NCBI RefSeq assembly: GCF_037975245.1
Contig: NC_092572.1
Span: 32,027,989-32,091,988 of the forward strand
Source of the DNA: Apostichopus japonicus
Taxonomy: Eukaryota > Echinodermata > Holothuroidea > Aspidochirotida > Stichopodidae
DNA length: 64,000 bases
Direction of reading: 5' to 3'
A model generated the notes under the pieces. It was not told the DNA's origin. It was given only the letters and a program-made list of their open reading frames with translations, and ran no database searches. This document shows, one piece after another, positions 60,759-64,000 of the stretch. Numbering within the stretch: the stretch's first letter is position 1; the number at the start of each line of letters is the position of its first letter. A program made the position numbers and the translations under genes.

Positions 60759-60967
60759 TTCAGCTCCTTCATGCTTGTACACTGTGAGGAGTAAGACAAG
60801 ATGGCCGCCAACTCTTCATTAGTTAGTCTCCTGTAGTCGCCATAGATCCACAGCTTCTGGAGAGAACTCAGGATAGAGAGAGAGAGACCAGACTGAAGGA
60901 TAAGGTTCAGACCAGACTCATCAACTCTAGGAGAGCATTGGTTTAGAAACACGCAGGAGATAGGAAT
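60759..60967 (-). CDS. NLR gene A: LRR exon (209 nt)
   Basis: Encodes leucine-rich repeat sequence, the presumed ligand-sensing or autoinhibitory part of a NOD-like receptor. Acceptor tcattctag and donor GTAAGTAC are both strong. The frame is open for 69 codons plus two bases, including LSILSSLQKLWIYGDYRRLT and NEELAAILSYSSQCTSMKEL, with regularly spaced Leu residues. On the minus strand it lies upstream of gene B's NACHT exon, so by domain order it belongs to a separate NLR whose NACHT exon is beyond 64 kb. It begins in phase 0. A GTG 15 nt into the exon is not a start. Confidence 0.82.
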
Positions 60968-63900
60968 CTAGAATGAAAGAATAGAGTTACTGATAATAGA
61001 GTAGATAGAGATAAATAGATTGGATTTGGTTAGGATTAGAATAATTATAATGATATTATAAATAAATAAAATAACGAAATAAAAATAAAGGAAAGTAAAG
61101 CGATAAACTAGGACATTTAGGTCGTGTTTATTTGTTAAAAGGAATAAATTAATGGAAAGGAAATAAGGGATTGATTTTACGGGGAGACAAATATTAAGAG
61201 GAATAATTAGATTAGATAAGAGGAAAATAAAGTAGTAATGTAGGATTAAAGGGTTAGTTTTATTGTTTAACAATTAAATGATTAACTAACGGTTTTATAG
61301 CTAGTAAGGCTTAATAAAGCAGAATGTGAGGCTACATATGTTAATTGATTAGGTAATAGAAAACAAATTTCAATGACGGGTTGAGAATTTGATAAAAACT
61401 TGGTAATCAAGAACTGAGATTATTCTATCTTTTGAAGAAAAATATTGATGAAATTTATTTGGGTTTTAATTTAGAACTTCCACAAGGAAAATGCAATTTA
61501 AATGTAGCTATTAGTCACTAGTGTAATAAGAATCATGAAAAGGAAACTTCTACTTCAACTAATACAATATTTTTATAAAGTTTAAGGAGATTTGGAAGAA
61601 TTATGTTTAATAAATAGGTTGTTTCTTATAATTAATATGCAATTTAGAGAAGCAGATGTAGATCAAATTCAAGTTTCAAGAGAGGAAGGTTATGAGGCTT
61701 AAACACAAATTTTAATATTCAAATTATTTAATTATTGATCCAAATCCTACTATTCTGCTTAAAATATAATTATTTCCAATGAATACGATTTGTTTAAAAG
61801 ATGATGTCTATCTGTGTTTACGGATCTGTGTGACATAACTTCTAGTGGTTTTTTTTTACTCGAAATGTAGCATTTTTATTTCTTTGTGTTTGTAGATATT
61901 CCTAAATTGGGTATTGCTTATGATCTTAACTTTCTAAACTTTATCGTATCTTCCAATTAAATAGTACCATGCGCTTGTTTTACAAATGATATTGTTATCT
62001 GGAAACACTTCATATCCTTAAGGGTTTAATTATACTAATTAAGTATTACTACTTTTCAGTTTAATCAGATCGATAGGGTCTTCGTTGTAATATTTTCTGT
62101 TATTATGGAGTTCAGAGGGTGTGAACAGTTAGCGGTCAAATGTAAATTAACAAACACGAGAGATTAATCAGTTAATTATAAGTTTAATGAGAGGATGGCG
62201 CCCTTTTAAAACTAACGTTAGAGCTACGGCTCAGCCTAACGTCTGCTGTGGGGTGTTGCAGCGTGAAAGAAATGGCGCACATTCAATTTCAAAACCATTT
62301 TTATTTTTAATATCATGCGCCATAAGTCTGTTGGCCGGCTTGAAAATGACGTACGTTTTTTTTTTTATAATTAAGTGGGCAAAATTAATACAAAAACAGC
62401 TGTGAGTGGAACACCACGATCTAGTTGCTGCTGGAAAGACATGGACGAAAGAGTTTTTTTAATAACTATTTATTGCATTTTATTATTATTATACTTAAAT
62501 TGGAAAACTGTTTTATAGAGGCTCAAAGCAGTAGGCCCTATACAAACTATATTTCAGGTATGTCAGGTAAGTGTCAGGTATATCGGCAGGAGTTAGGTCA
62601 TTCAACTAATAATCAGTTATAATAACATTATTTCAGTTAGCCTGCTCGGTAAAAAGCTGCAGGTTTATTACACAATTTGCTCAAATGTCTGAACTGGTAG
62701 ATTAATAGTAAGTTAGGTGATTACAATAATAATTGTGGGATGTTATAGATTGACTTGTATTAATGCCTAGTATAAGGTTTTGCTATGTACGATTAAAATC
62801 GAGTTAAACAATTTTCTGTGATATAAGATTTTTGAAGGGATAACAAAGTTTCTACAGCTTGTCTATGGATAATTTGTCATAGCTAGAATGGAGTTATTGT
62901 TTTCGAAGTAAAGGATAGGCATCAGCTCACCTAGAATGTTAATCGCTGGTTTTATTCTTCGCTTAATTTAAGATCTCTAAAGAAAACTCAGTGTCTCGAT
63001 TGCATTGTATTCAATTCCTTTATATTTAAGATATGCTTTAACTTGGAATTTTTTGATAATCAGTCAACAACTAGGCAAAGATTTTATTTTTTATGAGTTA
63101 GATTTGCTAAGCATGTCCTCTTGCTAAAAGTGGTAATTCTAACTTTTCGCGGCTGATGTTTGAGATTTCTAACATAACCTAACTGTATTACTAGTCTAGC
63201 CTATATAGCCTACCTAAGTTTGGCCTGGCCTTTGTACACATCCTAGCATGCCTTCATACCTTACCGTCAAATTATCTCTCTGATCAATAAATACTGTTTT
63301 AACTATATTAACAGCGGTTCCTCGCCATTAAACAATCCATCTTAATAGCCACTCAACAAGTCACTGGTAACAAACAACGTCCACGATTATACTACGTATA
63401 CTCTGCAACTCCAATAATATAACACTAAACCATTCAGTGATACATACTATAGATGTGAACAGGTATACAATAGCATGAGTCACCGATATTCATATACAGG
63501 TGTTTCCCAGCTGTTCGCGGGTGATTTTTGAAATTTGTAACAGACATTTTGGCGCCAATAGAAGTAAATGTACGACGAACGTAACGTTATACATGCCCGG
63601 TGGAACAGACAGTTTGAAACCTGACGTCGATTGGGTATGTAGTAACTTAGTAAGGAAGGGGTCGAGGAAGTAAATAATACAACACAACTTATATCAAGCA
63701 GATCAAGCAATCACTGACATTTCTCCCTAAGCGGTAGGGTGTTAGTCCCCCACCCCCTCCTTCCCCACCACCGGTTAAAATTTGGGCAAAAAGCATTTGA
63801 TGTACACATTCCCCCACCCTATTATCTGCTAGTGGATGCATAAACAATCAATAAACACAAAACAAAAGTTTGAATACCGTCTCTTTCAAGTGGTTTAAGG

Positions 63901-64000
63901 AGTACATGTTTAATGAATATTAAAACCTACATGGAATAACATAAATTGAACATCTTTCGGTTTAGTCATACACATCTTGCAGACACATCGTGCAGACAAA
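60968..64000 (-). other. Upstream intron of NLR gene A, no exon recognised
   Basis: AT-rich to the window edge. ORFs of 65-101 codons occur on both strands without splice support or family content. A ttggcgccaa palindrome at about 63550 resembles an E2F site but has no transcript context. Confidence 0.45.

Noticed and set aside
1-64000. CRISPR array, operons, phage or bacterial genes
   Set aside because: The sequence is clearly eukaryotic, with introns and animal transposons. None of the tandem arrays has the repeat-spacer structure of CRISPR.

Overview
This is animal nuclear DNA: AT-rich, intron-rich and crowded with small DNA transposons, microsatellites and minisatellites. There are no operons and no long uninterrupted genes. 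The clearest coding exon encodes a NACHT ATPase of an expanded marine-invertebrate NOD-like receptor (NLR) type. By its style I infer an echinoderm, most likely a sea cucumber, but I cannot prove the taxon from this window alone.

Genes. All well-supported coding sequence is on the minus strand and belongs to two NLR genes lying head to tail. Gene A enters from the right edge. Its LRR exon is at 60.76-60.97 kb, followed by a chain of very small exons at 55.7, 52.3, 43.5, 43.3 and 40.5 kb, with a possible terminal exon at 38.8 kb. These join in one open, phase-compatible frame. The NACHT exon of gene A must lie beyond 64 kb. Gene B starts with a short coding exon at 5.29-5.35 kb (an in-frame stop precedes its ATG) and continues in a 1.5-kb NACHT exon at 3.04-4.56 kb. 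Its LRR exons must lie left of position 1. The N-terminus of gene B shows no room for a Death or CARD domain. Two further exon-like segments (15.05-15.16 and 57.61-57.70 kb) are weaker.

Mobile DNA. A Kolobok-like element carrying a broken THAP domain lies in the gene B intron (0.95-2.71 kb). A 5'-truncated non-LTR retrotransposon lies at 25.55-26.9 kb and ends in a perfect 63-bp palindrome. At least four families of hAT-like elements have defined terminal inverted repeats and 8-bp target duplications. They are often nested (6.7, 19.1-20.7, 23.2-25.0, 28.2-29.9, 48.2-50.6 and 56.0-57.5 kb). A GC-rich hairpin module recurs about ten times inside elements with different termini.

Tandem DNA. Arrays include a 28-bp repeat at the left edge, (TA)n at 11.1 kb, a hexanucleotide array split by a small transposon at 15.7-16.15 kb, a 59-bp triplet at 22.7 kb, a 22-copy 34-bp array at 34.6-35.4 kb, two ~250-bp units rich in GGGCCC at 35.7-36.3 kb, four 20-bp units each with a perfect TGACGTCA at 43.6 kb, and a 21-bp array at 45.4-45.8 kb.

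The rest is intron or intergenic sequence in which I see no gene. Most six-frame ORFs of 60-130 codons here are chance ORFs inside repeats.
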